Notes: a model not told the origin generated them from the sequence alone. Counted from the first letter of the stretch, positions 1 through 11,889 are shown. The stretch is DNA of 64,000 nt from Euborellia annulipes (GCA_023213315.1 JAKCPI010015353.1:1-64000); one strand, 5' to 3'. Numbers and translations: made by a program.

Positions 1-281
1 ATTTGGACTTGTATGTAGATGTGTCTATGGGATTTTTAATGAACTTACATATCTGAAACTCGTTGGCTAAATGAACAAAATAAAAAAAAATAATAAATCT
101 TTTAATTGGAAAAGAAATAATATATAGGCCTATTCTTAGGTAAATATAAAAAAGTATTAATTAAACAAGAAGTAAGCTTACTAATATTAAGTTTCAATTG
201 AATAGGAATTAAGAAATAATTGTCACAAAACTACCAATTACTGAAGCTAAGATGAGTGATGTGCTACCAGTCACACCTATT

Positions 282-538
282 CAAGGGCGGATACAAGGGG
301 GGGGGGTAATTACCCCCCCCCCGAGATTTAAAAAAAATACTTTTTTTCGCAAAAAATTTTATTTTTAACGTAAAATTTTTAAAAATTAATACTTAAAAAT
401 TTGCTTTGTATTTATATTCTGGCAAACAAGTACAGAATGCGCCTTTAAATTACTGAAATTAAGAAAAATAGTGTGCTGTGCGACGAGTCACACCAGATTA
501 CACCCCGCCCCCGAGAAACACCTCTGGATCCGCCCTTG
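282..538. mobile_element. hAT-type MITE (CAAGGGCGGAT family), copy 1
   Basis: The ends are CAAGGGCGGAT and ATCCGCCCTTG, flanked by an 8-bp direct repeat CACCTATT (274-281 and 539-546), the target-site length of hAT transposons. The interior has long G and C runs just inside the ends and no coding capacity. Near the right end is a GTGTGCTGTGCGACGAGTC module that also occurs in the unrelated hairpin family of this window. Confidence 0.8.
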
Positions 539-714
539 CACCTATTTATATAATATTTAGATGCATTTGTGTGGGGTGAAGGCGGTGTATGTGTTACTAG
601 ACTCTTAAATATTGTACTTACTCTTCGGGGCAGTGAAGGTCATCCTAAGCTCTTGCAGCCATTGCATTCAGATAAAGAATTCGAAATGCACCGAATCTGA
701 AAAAAAAGGCATTT

Positions 715-949
715 GAATCGTTTATTTCAGAAACCACCTAAGCGACAAAATTTCAAATCATGTGTTTTTGGTGCTACTGTACAATTTAAAGGTAAATACA
801 ACTTTTAGATTATTCCAATAGCATGTTTTTGATTTGGTAAAAAAATATTTGAAGGAGACTAGACCAATACTTAAGCTGCAAAACAGTTTTCTTTAGTATT
901 CCGAAATTTGAAAAAAGCGCACTTAGGTGGTTTCTGAAATAAACGATTC
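715..949. mobile_element. Inverted-repeat element between the 950-bp copies
   Basis: A 28-bp perfect terminal inverted repeat begins GAATCGTTTATTTCAGAAAC at 715 and ends with its complement at 949, with ATTT on both sides. The 235-bp interior is AT-rich and non-coding. It is a MITE-like element of unknown superfamily. Confidence 0.7.
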
Positions 950-1234
950 ATTTGGACTTGTATGTAGATGTGTCTATGGGATTTTTAATGAACTTAAATA
1001 TCTGAAACTCGTTGGCTAAATGAACAAAATAAAAAAAAAATAATAAATCTTTTAATTAATTGGAAAAGAAATAATATATAGGCCTATTCTTAGGTAAATA
1101 TAAAAAAGTATTAATTAAAAAGAAGTAAGCTTACTAATATTAAGTTTCAATTTAATAGGAATTAAGAAATAATTGTCACAAAACTACCAATTACTGAAGC
1201 TAAGATGAGTGATGTGCTACCAGTCACACCTATT

Positions 1235-1509
1235 CAAGGGCGGATACAAGAGGGGGGTAAAGGGGGTAATTACCCCCCCCCCCCCCCCCCGAGATTTAAA
1301 AAATACTTTTTTTTCGCAAAAAATTTTATTTTTAACGTAAAATTTTAAAAATTAATACTTAAAAATTTGCTTTGTATTTATATTCTGGCAAACAAGTACA
1401 GAATGCGCCTTTAAATTACTGAAATTAAGAAAAAATAGTGTGCTGTGCGACGAGTCACACCAGATTACACCCCCCCCCCCCCCGAGAAACACCTCTGGAT
1501 CCGCCCTTG
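1235..1509. mobile_element. hAT-type MITE, copy 2
   Basis: This is the copy of the 282-538 MITE carried by the tandem duplication, with the same ends and the same CACCTATT flanks. It differs mainly in the lengths of its G and C runs. Confidence 0.8.
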
Positions 1510-1869
1510 CACCTATTTATATAATATTTAGATGCATTTGTGTGGGGTGAGGGGGGTTTATGTGTTACTAGACTCTTAAATATTGTACTTACTCTTCGGG
1601 GCAGTGAAGGTCATCCTAAGCTCTTGCAGCCATTGAATTCAGATAAAGAATTCGAAATGCACCGAATCTGAAAAAAAAAAAAAAAAAAAAAAAAACATCT
1701 TTTAGAATCTCTCTCTTATCAAACGATATCAAAAGGATTTGGAAAGAAAATTTCGAATGAATAAATATTTAGGTTGATATTTCAAGAAAGAAATTTGGTC
1801 AAAAGAAATGTATCTTGTGTCTTAAATAATTAATAAAGGAATAATCTAAGAAAGTGTTAAGTTAAAATG

Positions 1870-2144
1870 TAAAAAATCCGTGACTGTCGCACAGCACACA
1901 ACTTTCTCTTACCCTTCGGCAAGAGAAAGTTGTGTACTGTGCTTGCCACAGCAGATTTTTTGTGTTGAGATATATTTAGTTTCCGAAAGTAGAGTACATT
2001 TGAATTCAAGATGTAAAATTCATAAGTATGGGAAAATTGTTTATTTTGTTCCCATGGCAACCATTTCTCCTAACTTTCCTATGAAATACAAGAGTAAAGT
2101 GGTCTTCAGAAGATTTCAATGGCAAAATAAGAATATACATATAT
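1870..2144 (+). mobile_element. Hairpin-ended repeat (HP family), truncated by a SINE
   Basis: It starts with an imperfect hairpin whose arms read roughly GCACAGCACACAACTTTC and its complement, then runs through the family body (TTTGAATTCAAGATGTAAAA, CCATGGCAACCATTTCTCC). A SINE remnant (2145-2280) interrupts it, and an AT-rich end hairpin with GGTAAGAGAAAGTAAAA follows at 2281-2320. The ORFs here are repeat sequence, not genes. Confidence 0.7.
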
Positions 2145-2280
2145 GGGGTCCAGGCATTCTTATTTGAGCCAATTGGTATCCAATTTTCTTAAATAAAATC
2201 ATCGGACTGCCTGGGGTCCGAACGCGCGATATTTGGTATACGAGGTTAGCCCGCTAACCTCTACACCAAGCCCCGAGGGC
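2145..2280 (-). mobile_element. tRNA-derived SINE (S1), 3'-truncated
   Basis: Read on the minus strand it has the tRNA-like head (GGCTTGGTGTAGAGGTTAGC, then a degenerate B box) and the S1 body palindrome, ending at GCCTGGACCCC. The poly(A) half is absent. Confidence 0.7.
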
Positions 2281-2463
2281 TATATGTATATTAACATATA
2301 CATATAGGTAAGAGAAAGTAAAAATATATTATAAATTCCCGGAAAATTTTGATGAATAGAGCAAAAAATACGGTATATAAAACCTAATAGTCTTATTTCT
2401 AGTAACTTGTATTATTCGCTAGGGCTTACTGAAACAGAGGGCAAAAATCTCTAAGCTACAAGC

Positions 2464-2733
2464 ATGTGCGGATACAAGGGGGGGGGGGGTTAAGGGGGTA
2501 ATTACCCGAGATTTGAGAAAAATATTTTTTTTTTTTGGGAATAAAATTTTAAAAATTAATACTTCCTAATTTAATTTGTATATAGTCTAGTAAACAAGTA
2601 GGCCTACAATAGGCACCTTTAAATTACCGAAAATAAGAAAAAATTGTGTGCTGCGAGACGAGTCGCACGTTACGCCCCCCCCCGATTACCCCCCCCCCCC
2701 TCCCCCTAGAAACTCCTCTGGATCAGCTCTTGA
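2464..2733. mobile_element. Degenerate hAT-type MITE, copy 3
   Basis: It has the same layout as 282-538: TGCGGATACAAGGGG on the left, poly-G and poly-C blocks, the GTGTGCTGCGAGACGAGTC module, and CTCTGGATCAGCTCTTG on the right. The ends are mutated and no target duplication is recognisable. Confidence 0.6.
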
Positions 2734-2969
2734 CTACAAACTAAGTTATAATGTAGCATCAAGCTCGATCCGGACCTATCCATTCGATGGACTTAATCGA
2801 TTGGCCTTACAAATATAAAACAAGCGATTAGTTATAATAGATTTGTTTTATATTTAAGGGACTAAAAATCCCCTCTCTATTTACTTTTAAGTCAAGGGGA
2901 TTTTAAAATAATTAATTCGATAAAGTGTTAAATAAACAAAAAAGTTAGGTGAAAGTTGAGACACTGATT

Positions 2970-3465
2970 AAAAAAGAGGCCGCCATGCGCGGGCGTTTGT
3001 TAGGTATGAGGTTCCTATTTGAAAAAACTAAATATCAATGAGAGAAGTCCGCCGAAAGCGGGCCTAGTCAATTTTCACTAATTTGCATTTGCCCACCGAA
3101 AGGAGACAAGGCAGCTAGTGGATTTTCACTTATTTGGTATATTTTGATTTTTTTTTTTGGTATTTTTTATTTAGATCTTATAAAAATAATTTAATCAAGA
3201 AGAAAAAGGCCGCCACACGCGGGCCCTTGTTAGGTATGGGGTTTCTATTTGAAAAAAATTAAATATCAATGAGAGAAGCCCGCCGAAAGCGGGCCTAGTC
3301 AATTTTCACTAATTTGTATTTGCCCACCGAAAGGGGACGAGGCAGCTAGTCGATTTTCACTAATTTGGGATATTTTGATTTTTATTTAGATCTTATAAAA
3401 AATAATTTAATTTATAAGAAAGAGGCCGCCACACGCGGGCCCTTGTTAGGTATTGTATGTAAGTT
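2970..3465. repeat. GC-patch direct repeats, ~2.3 units of 215-232 bp
   Basis: Units begin AGGCCGCCAYRCGCGGGC at about 2976, 3208 and 3423 and share TTGTTAGGTATGRGGTT, CCGCCGAAAGCGGGCCTAG and GGCAGCTAGT. Related fragments occur near 24030-24120, 22385-22440 and 30260-30320, so it is an interspersed element that was tandemly copied here. Confidence 0.65.
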
Positions 3466-4837
3466 TTCTATTGGATTTCATCCACCACTGCATATAAATG
3501 AATTGATTATCCTCTCTATATTAAAAATTGGAATTTAAATATCTAATAAAGGGTATCCAGGAGGTCGAAATTTGCCTGACTAGGTGCCCACAGAAAACAA
3601 GAGAAGCAACTATTTAAGTTTAAATGAAAAAATTCGAGAAACAAGTCATCAAATTGAATGAAAAAAGTTTGAGATATAAACTGCAAGAATATACTAATGC
3701 TTTAGTCGATTAGCCTATACTCAGGTTTGTAATCCCTATGCTATATGTTAATGCAACGTTCCTAAGTATATTAGTTCACCCATCCAACAAACTTGTCCAG
3801 ACTTGCATACTGGCCCTTGCAAGGGAATAGAGTCAAGCAGAGAGAACCAAATCAATTACTAATCTACTTTATTATATGTCTTTAAATATTTTATTTATTT
3901 ATTTTAAAAATAAATTCCCGGGAGCCACGGGATGTTTGGCCTCACCAATAAATAACATCTTTGTTAGATTTATATCTCAATGGCTTAGTTAAAGTCCGAA
4001 AAGAATCGAGATGTTTTGAATACTATTATCTGATTCAAATATATAAATCTCGAAAATATTTAACTAAAACAAACTTAGGACCACCTCCATATATAAAAAT
4101 ATTTTGTTAAATTCCCACTCTGACTCATTTGAATACATTTTTATAAAATCACTACTACGTTTATATATAATACAGTATATAAATAATAATTTTTTGTGAA
4201 GCCATTTATATTTCTAATATTTAAAATAATAAACCAAGTATTAATGAACGTGGAGAGATGAAATTTACCTCAAATGTCCGTAAAGTTTAGAAGAAACGCG
4301 AATTTTTTTGCTGGAGCCCGCGTGAGGCACGTCCGCTCCAAGCGACGCCATCGGGCAAATGAGACGATTGAACACGATTAACACAGAAGGTGCTTCACTT
4401 ATCACTGCCCCCACACAACTGAAGCCTCTTTGACTTTGCATTGGAATATAAGGGATACTTTTCTAATTGACTTAGCATGTAGACTCGAATTGAAGCTGCT
4501 CTATGAGATTTGATAGCCAATGAGGTGCGACCTTCGGCTAGAGCCTCGGAGAGTGGGGGGAGAGGTGGGGTGGGGACGGAATCCTCTAGTAATATATATA
4601 ATTGGCAAAAATCCAAATTATTCAATTAGAAAGAATATAAATTATTAGATAATAATTTTAAATGGAGAATTTAAAAAAAAATCATTTTATTTTAAAGAGA
4701 AAGTAAAAATCATATCTCTTTAGAATAAAAATACATTTGAAACAGATAGCCAATTTTTACTTTCACGAAATGGTTTCTATGGTAACAATATATATATATT
4801 TTCTGTTTATAAATTTTACATTTTTACTTTCTCTTAC
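3466..4837. other. No gene recognised; one GC-rich patch at 4300-4590
   Basis: This stretch is mostly AT-rich sequence without repeats I can classify. At 4300-4590 the composition changes to GC-rich, with CCGCGTGAGGCACGTCCGC, GCCAATGAGG and a G-rich tract. That could be an old promoter or first exon, or a MITE; no convincing splice signal or conserved protein is visible. Confidence 0.4.
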
Positions 4838-6184
4838 ATCTATATATCTTTATATATAATAGAGAGAGAAAGTATTAATTTCATATCAAAAATTTGATGT
4901 CGAGATTTTAATGGATATACACGATATGAGGTCCCCTGAATTCAAAAAATTTGGTGTGACTGGTCGCACAGCTCTTATCTTCGGTAATCGAAAGTTGTGT
5001 TCTGTGCTCACACTAGATTTTTTGTGTCGACATATATTTAGTTTCTGACAGTACGGTACATTCGAATTCAAGATGTAAAATTTTTAAACAAGGGAAAATA
5101 TTTATATTTTGTTACCATGGCAACCATTTCTCCACCCATTTACCTATGAAGTACAAGAGTAAAGTGGCCTTCTGAAGAATTCAATGGTAAAATGAGAAAA
5201 TACAATACATTTTAAAGAGCATCTAAAAAATAATTAGTTTTTGAATTTTAATCAAAATCGTTGGAGCAAATTTTGAGAAAATCGAAAAAAATGAAAAAAG
5301 CATCAGTAAAGTACAGTACTTTTTGGCCGATTTTGATTAAAAGCTTGTTTTCAGGCTCTAGTTAGGGGTCTAACTTAAATATAAAAATTCAACCTCCTAG
5401 CTCATTCCTCTATGCTTAAAATTGGACATACACAAGTTTTTTTTTTTCAAATTCAAATTCAATTTTATTGTTCTAGTTCTACAACGAAAAGAAAAAAAAA
5501 ATACAAATCTCTTACAATTCTCTCCTCCCTCTTTTCTTCTATGGCAGTCCGTCCGCGAAAACTAAATTGTTTTATCTCCAGACAAAACCGCCCCATTTAG
5601 ACAATATGCAGACAGACAAACACACACACACACCCACAGACAGACCATGTCGCGAAAACCACTTTTTTCGGATCCAGGGGAAATCAAACGTGCACTTTGA
5701 TTTCCCCTTTTTTGGTGGGACGTGTATATCCATCAAAATCTCGACATCGAATTTTTGAAATGAAACCAATACTTTCTCTCTCTATACCTATATTAACATA
5801 TATATAGAGTTAAGAGAAACAAAATATCTCAAGAACGAAATGAGGTAGGAGATTGAAATTTTATATTTAAGTAAGGCACCCCTCTGGCACGTGATACGAA
5901 TCTTTTGTTCAGAATCGGCCAAAGAGTACTAATACTTTACTGATGTACTTTTTCAGTTTTTTTTCGATTTTCACAAAATTCGCTCTAACAATTTTTATTC
6001 AAATTAAAAAATCAATTATTTTTTAGATGCTCTTTTAAATGTATATTCTAATTTTGCTCTCAAAATTCTTTGAAGACCACTTTACTCTTGTATTTCATAG
6101 GAAAGTTAAAATAAATGGTTGACATGGTAACAAAATATAAATATTTTCCCATGTTTATAAATTTTAAATCTTGAATTCTAATAT
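4838..6184. mobile_element. Composite of two or three HP-family copies
   Basis: An AT end hairpin (TCTCTTACATCTATATATC) is followed by GAGAGAAAGTATTAATTTC, a short body segment, the internal hairpin at 4955-5022, and a forward body to about 5390. Next come a CA/CAGA-rich segment (5606-5646), the other family end (5690-5815), and an inverted body copy to about 6184. The mixed orientation points to nested or recombined copies. Confidence 0.6.
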
Positions 6185-6264
6185 GGCTTGGCGTAGAGGT
6201 TAGCGTGCTAACCTCGTATACAAAACATAGCGGGCTCGGACCCCAGGCAGTCCAATGATTTTAC
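6185..6264 (+). mobile_element. S1 SINE head fragment
   Basis: GGCTTGGCGTAGAGGTTAGC with the following GCTCGGACCCCAGGCAGTCC is the tRNA-like 5' part of the S1 SINE. The body and poly(A) tail are missing. Confidence 0.65.
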
Positions 6265-6300
6265 ATAAACAATTTATAGCTGAGTTGTTATATTAATAAC

Positions 6301-7442
6301 ACTGTGTGCTACAAGAAAAAAAGCCGCGAGAAAATTCCTTCAGATTCTTAAGTAAAATGACCTCCTGAATTCAAATATGACCTCCGTTTTCCCCCACCAA
6401 GTACCGTTTTCGGGGGAGAGCCCCCTACTTATTTCCAACCCGTTTTAAGGGCCGAAAAAATTTGGAGGGATGAAAAGGAATATTTTAGCCTTAACATTTC
6501 TTCAGAAGGTCTAGAGAAGTGAAAAGTTAAAAAACATTAACATTTGGATCCAAGGGGGGGATGTGGGGGAGGTTTTTGTCCCTTAAAATGCAAAAAAATC
6601 ATTAAAAATGATCGATTTTTTCTGATTTTTCCCAATTTTTTCACTGATTTTCTACATATTTCCCCCTTTCAGCTGACAGACCCACCTCACCCTTCCTTAA
6701 ACATCCCTCAACTAAAAAAAATATATAGGATAAGGCGGGTGGGGTGTGAGCGATTCCAAAGCCCTTGCAAGAAGAATGAATTTTTTCAATTATTGACAAG
6801 AAATAATTTCTACTCCTTTAGATAAAATATGGAAATATTGAAGGACATAGAAGAATCCGTATATCCGTTAAGTTTAAATTTGTAAAGATCAACCCAAAAA
6901 AATCAAAGTTAGCCGCATATTTGCCAATTTGACCAACTGAGCTGTGAATCTTCCATCTTCTTGCAAGGGCTTCGGAATCGCCCACACCCCACCCGCTTTG
7001 TCCTATATATTTTTTTTTTAGTTGAGGGATGTTTAAGGAAGGGTGAGGTGGGTCTGTCAGCTGAAATATGTAGAAAATCAGTGAAAAAATTGGGAAAAAT
7101 CAGAAAAAATCGATCATTTTTAATGATTTTTTTGCATTTTAAGGGACAAAAACCTCCCCCACATTCCCCCCTTGGAAGCAAATGTTAATGTTTTTTAACT
7201 TTTCACTTCTCTAGACCTTCTGAAGAAATGTTAAGGCTAAAATATTCCTTTTCATCCCTCCAAATTTTTTTCGTGGCCCTATAATTAACGAAAAGGGGTG
7301 GAAATAAGCAGGGGGCTACCCCCGAAAACGGTACGTGCTGCGGGAAAACGAAGGTCATATTTGGATTCAGGATGTCATTTTACTTAAGAATCTGAAGGAA
7401 TTATCTCGGGGCCAGAAAAAAAGTTTCATTTTGTAGCACAGT
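6301..7442. mobile_element. 1.1-kb foldback element, ends CACTGTG
   Basis: The left arm (6301-6774) and right arm (6956-7442) are inverted copies of about 480 bp separated by about 180 bp. The outer ends are CACTGTGTGCTACAAG and a matching TTGTAGCACAGTG. The arms contain stretches such as GGAGGGATGAAAAGGAATAT and GGCGGGTGGGGTGTGAG. Half an arm of the same family lies at 53783-53995. The ORFs inside the arms mirror each other and are artefacts of the palindrome. Confidence 0.8.
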
Positions 7443-7448
7443 GTAAAG

Positions 7449-7600
7449 AGGGTAAATGAGAAATGCAGCTAAGGTTATTTCTTTATTTGGTTAATCACAC
7501 ATGACGTTGGTTCCACGGAATCCAGGAACGAAACGTCAGCTGTGTGAATTAACCAAATAAAGAAATAACCTTAGCTGCATTTCTCATTTACCCTCTTACC
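7449..7600. mobile_element. Near-perfect palindrome with degenerate GAAACGTC core
   Basis: Arms of about 55 bp start GAGGGTAAATGAGAAATGCA and surround a short loop holding GGTTCC, GGAAC and CGAAACGTCAGC. The loop resembles stem II and the GAAA half of the hammerhead-like motif found elsewhere in the window, but the CTGANGA part is missing. Confidence 0.65.
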
Positions 7601-7790
7601 AATGATTTTATTTAAGCCCCTTGGATACCAAATGGCTTAAATAAGAATGCCTGGACCCCAAATAAATATATATTGTACAAATACGAGTATCGTTTAAAGT
7701 CTTAAATGGCCGAAAAAGTTGCCGAAAAGACTGTGTGTATGTGAGTGTGAATGAGAAAAAAGTGTGAGGGTTTTTTAATAAAAAAAAAAA
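7599..7790 (+). mobile_element. S1 SINE, 5'-truncated, poly(A) end present
   Basis: It begins inside the body at ATGATTTTATTTAAGCC. It continues through GGCTTAAATAAGAATGCC, GCCTGGACCCC, GCCGAAAAGACTGTGTG, a GTGTGAATGAG run and a terminal A-run. HP-family sequence follows at 7791-7905. Confidence 0.75.
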
Positions 7791-7905
7791 TTCTAATATA
7801 TCGGCGGAAACTAAATATATCTCGACACACAAAAAAATCTGGTGTGACAAGCACAGAGCACACCTTTCGATTACAATTATTAGGTAAGAGAAAGTTGTGT
7901 GCTGT

Positions 7906-10610
7906 GCGTGTATGTGTTACTATTCTATGAAATACTGTTCTTACCCTCCGGGGTAGTGAAGGTCACTCTAAGCTCTTTGCAGTACTTGAATTCAGCTCCA
8001 AATCACAATTACATTCGAGAAACACAAATCTGTAAAAGGAAAAATCTTTTAGAATCTCTCTCAATTATCAAAAGATAACAAAAATTTGGGAAGAAAAATT
8101 TATATTTAAATCAAATGAAAAAGATTTATGTTGATATTTCAAGTAAAAAATTTGGGCAAATTAAATAATTAATAAAGGAATAAATTAAGAAAGTATTAAA
8201 GTGGAGGATTAATTTCAAATTTCATTCAGTAGATCATTGGGGGCAAATGCCCCCCCCCCCCCAAGGGCTCTGATTTTTATAAAATTATCAATGATAATTG
8301 TCCAATCAAAAAACTCATCTCGCAAATTTACTATCTTAAAAAATATTTATTTTAAATTTTAGTTAATAAAATTGTTATTTTCAACCCTTTAGTAAATAAT
8401 GTTAACAAAGATTAGGCTAAAAAAAACTTTTCTCTGAAAATAAAAATTGATTAAATTAAAATAATGTTTTAATTTCTATATATATATATACTCCCCTTCA
8501 ACAGGAGTGACTGTGACATCTTGATTCCTTCAATCAATTAAAAAAAAAAAAAAAAAAAAAAAAAACTAATCTCTATAAATAAAAAAAATATAAAATAGAC
8601 CTACTTAATAATTAATTTAATACTCGGAAAAACTCCAAGATAATTTAAAAATCGGATTTTTTATAATCTTTTTTATTAATTAGGCTTACCTTTAATAGTA
8701 AGATGCTCCAAGGGGTGAGAAGGCTGTTAATATGAGTCGGGGTGACTTGTATTATTGTTCACTTGAAAATAAATCCGATACGATAGTAAGAAAGATGAGC
8801 TCAGCGCAAGGCATGGCCTGACTCGAACTCGACAGGGTCACTCTTTCTAGAAAAGGACAAATAAATAAATATTACAATTCTGATTTGAATAAAAAATAAA
8901 AAAAAATACTTTTTACTCTAATCTTGCATTATTTATAGATTGAACAAATATAAAATTTAAAATTTTACAAATTCTTTCTTAAATATTTCCACTCTCTAGC
9001 CGACCATAATCAATAAATATAAAATATTTCACTGCGTTGCAATAATTCCTTGCGTTATTTTTATTTATTTGAATTGGTTTATGGTAAATAAAAATAAAGA
9101 GCAAAAAGTCGCAGGTAACTAATTTAATTTAAAATGATTTTGAAATATTTTATTCACTCCCGTACAGACACACTCAAAGTTAGACAGTTCATATAAGTGG
9201 GCAAGTTTACTTAAAGGACAACGAGACCGAGTAAAAATCACAGCCTTTTCGCCTGCTGAGAATCATAGTGGCGAAGGTCCGAAATTCAACAATTTGATAA
9301 AAGGCGTTTGAAAGTTTTATAAACATATATATACATTTAAATAGCTGGGCAACAAATGAATAGACCAGAATCACTAGCAAATAATGGATATATATTTTCG
9401 CAACTTTGGCACTCAAAAAAGAAAACGTTTTAACGTTTCGTAGGCTTAACTCAAAAATATAATTTTCGAACTTTCGCCACTAGGATTATCAGCAGGCTTT
9501 TTACTCTTTCCCGAATAGAAAATATGGTTTCACTATTACCGAACAGGACTTAAAATTTGGATTTTAAAAATTAGTATTAGTTGAGAATTAAAAAAAAATT
9601 GTAGGATACAATACCTAATGTCACGAAGAGAGTTAAACCTCATTTCAATAATAGAGTGAATTCTCTTCTAATGTTCCCACTCATTCCAACTGAATGGGAA
9701 GCACGAGTTAACAAAGCTAAGAATGACAGGTGTGATAAGTTGTGGACGAGGCGAATCGTTTTGCATTTCTTTCTTGGTCTGGTGGCCTTTATTTTTTAAC
9801 TCATTCATGGAAATGGCAAGAGCCGACAAAACTCTTCTCAAGGCTAACTTCCATTTAAAAATTTTTCTGAAAAAAAAATCAAGAGATAAGTTACCATGAG
9901 AGGGAAATTTTTTTTTTTTAGATTTTAAGGAAAATTCAAAGGGGTGAGGGGGTCGGATGGTCCGAGAAGTAATCACCTCTTCACAAATGAATAAATTTTA
10001 AAGAATTTTTTTGTAATTTCTATCAATATTTAAAATGTTAACACCTCTTCTTATATATTTCTCATTATCTATCATTTTGCTGGTGGATGGGGGAGGAGTT
10101 TGGATGAGGGGCCAATAAATCAAATTTTAAAAAATGTGTGATTTTATAGAAAGCTCATGGCTGCGGATTATGAATCTATAGTTGCTATACAACTCTGCTT
10201 CAAATCTCACTTGCCGTGAAAATTTTCAAAACATTGCCAATATCTCCTCAATCTCTCTGTAATTGAAGTTAATCTCTGTTGAGAGATAGGAAAATAAAAA
10301 AAAATCAATAGATGTGTTGAAAGATTTTGTCAACCCAGAAAAAAAAGTAAAAACAAAATATATTTAAAAAATATATCTAATTTATTTATTTATTTTTTTT
10401 TTTTTAATATATTTTGTTTTTTGTATGGAGTTAATAATGCCTCTCAAATCCATCTATTGCTAAATCTACTGTCCTGACTGACAATGAGTGGAAAATAATA
10501 TAGGCTATAGGCCTATATTTTTATAATAATTGTTTATAGGCCTACTCTAAACTATCAATAACAAAATAAAAAACATCAGTGTCCAATTCATTTTGATATT
10601 GACCATGTTT
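7906..10610. other. No gene recognised; repeat fragments
   Basis: This is AT-rich sequence. It contains an A-run (8539-8566), poly-C at 8251-8263, and a segment at 8265-8350 (AAGGGCTCTGATTTTTATAA, CATCTCGCAAATTTACTATC) that recurs in part near 28750 and 39300. The longest ORF (9668-9976, minus) has no recognisable domain and a biased composition, so I do not call it. Confidence 0.4.
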
Positions 10611-10739
10611 TAAAATTCATGGGTGGCTAAGAGAAGTAGGATCTAAAAAAACATAATAGTTCTCCGACATGTTTTGGGAATTAATTAATCCTTTCTCTAC
10701 ACCGGCTATGGCTTTTAAAATAAAACATAATTTTGATAT

Positions 10740-11470
10740 ACAAAATAAAGATATTTTAGATAGCAAAAAAATCTGGTGTGACTGGCGCACAGCACACAAC
10801 TTTCTCTTACCTTCGGTAATCGAAAGTTGTGTACTGTGCTTGTCACACCAGATTTTTTGTGTCGACATGTATTTAGTTTCCGACAGTAGGGTACAATTGA
10901 ATTCAAGATGTAAAATTTATAAGTATGGGAAAATATTTATATTTTGATACCATGGCAACCATTTCTCCTATCTTTTCTATGGAGTACAAGAGTAAAGTGG
11001 TCTTCAGAAGATTTCAATCACAAAATGAGAATATACATTTTAAAGAGCATCTAAAAAATGATTGATTTTTGAATTTAAAAAAAAATCGTTGGAGCAAATT
11101 TTGAGAAAATCGAAAAAAACTGAAAAAGTACATCAGTAAAGTACTAGTACTCTTTGGCCGATTTTGATTAAAAGCTTATTTTTCCGGTCCAGGAGGATGT
11201 TTAACTTAAATATAAAATTTCAGCCTCATAGCTCAATTCCTTCATGCTTAAAATTGAACACAGACACACCCACACACACACCCACACACCCACACACACA
11301 CACACACACACACAGACAGACCATGTCGCGAAAACCACTTTTTTGGATTCAGGGGACCTCAAAACGTGAAGATCCATCAAAAATCTCGACATCGAATTTT
11401 TGACATGAATCCAATACTTTCTCTCTATATATATATTACATATATACATAGGTAAGAGAAAGTAAAATTA
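10740..11470 (+). mobile_element. HP-family element, essentially full length
   Basis: The left end is a hairpin (10770-10857; ATCTGGTGTGACTGG, then its complement). The body passes through GTCGACATGTATTTAGTTTC, CCATGGCAACCATTTCTCC, TACAAGAGTAAAGTGGTCTT, AGTACTAGTACTCTTTGGCC and a CA microsatellite (about 11258-11313) to CAGACCATGTCGCG. It ends in an AT-rich hairpin, ACTTTCTCT to AGAGAAAGT. The ORFs inside are products of the hairpin and microsatellite. This copy is the best reference for the family. Confidence 0.75.
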
Positions 11471-11889
11471 ATTAATATAATACAGTAACGCCTATCGCCA
11501 AAAATAATTCTCTTTGCCCATATTGTCATAGACTAAAAAAAAAAATCAAAGAATATAAGTTCAGTGGCAAACATAACCAAAGTTTTTAAAGATGTTTTTA
11601 ATATTAGCAAGCTATAAAGAGATATGAAAGTATTAGCTTGTGCTAGGGGTCTGGGTTCTGTTCCCGAGATAAATTTATTTCTATTGGATTAGCTACTATC
11701 AAACGATTGAATTTCATGGTTGGATCTAAAGACCTCAACATATGAAAAAAGAGATAGAAATATTATATGAACATGTGAGAAATCAATTAATAATAAACCC
11801 TTTAAAATATATTTCACTAATTGCAGAAATTCATCTATTAAAAAAAATATTCACCTTTTGAATGTGAGATTTTTTTAAGAAGAAAGGAG

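Larger units (their letters stand above)
1..1676. repeat. Tandem duplication, ~950-bp unit
   Basis: Bases 1-707 recur almost unchanged at 950-1676, including the internal hAT MITE and flanking text. Both copies start with ATTTGGACTTGTATGTAG. The copies differ by small indels in homopolymers, which suggests a recent duplication. A separate inverted-repeat element (715-949) lies between them. The left copy may extend beyond the window. Confidence 0.85.

Noticed and set aside
2145..2280. tRNA gene
   Set aside because: The A and B boxes are tRNA-like but the acceptor stem does not pair and the sequence continues into a SINE body; the same holds for the other S1 copies, 39225, 14790 and 61085.
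6544..7188. ORFs beginning MDPRGGCGGG on plus and MLPRGECGGG on minus
   Set aside because: They are mirror images inside the two arms of the 6301-7442 foldback.
9668..9976. 102-codon minus-strand ORF
   Set aside because: Low-complexity Lys/Phe composition typical of AT-rich non-coding DNA, with no splice context or domain.
11201..11449. ORF with alternating Cys-Val on the minus strand, resembling a Cys-rich peptide
   Set aside because: It is a translation of the CA microsatellite in an HP-family element.
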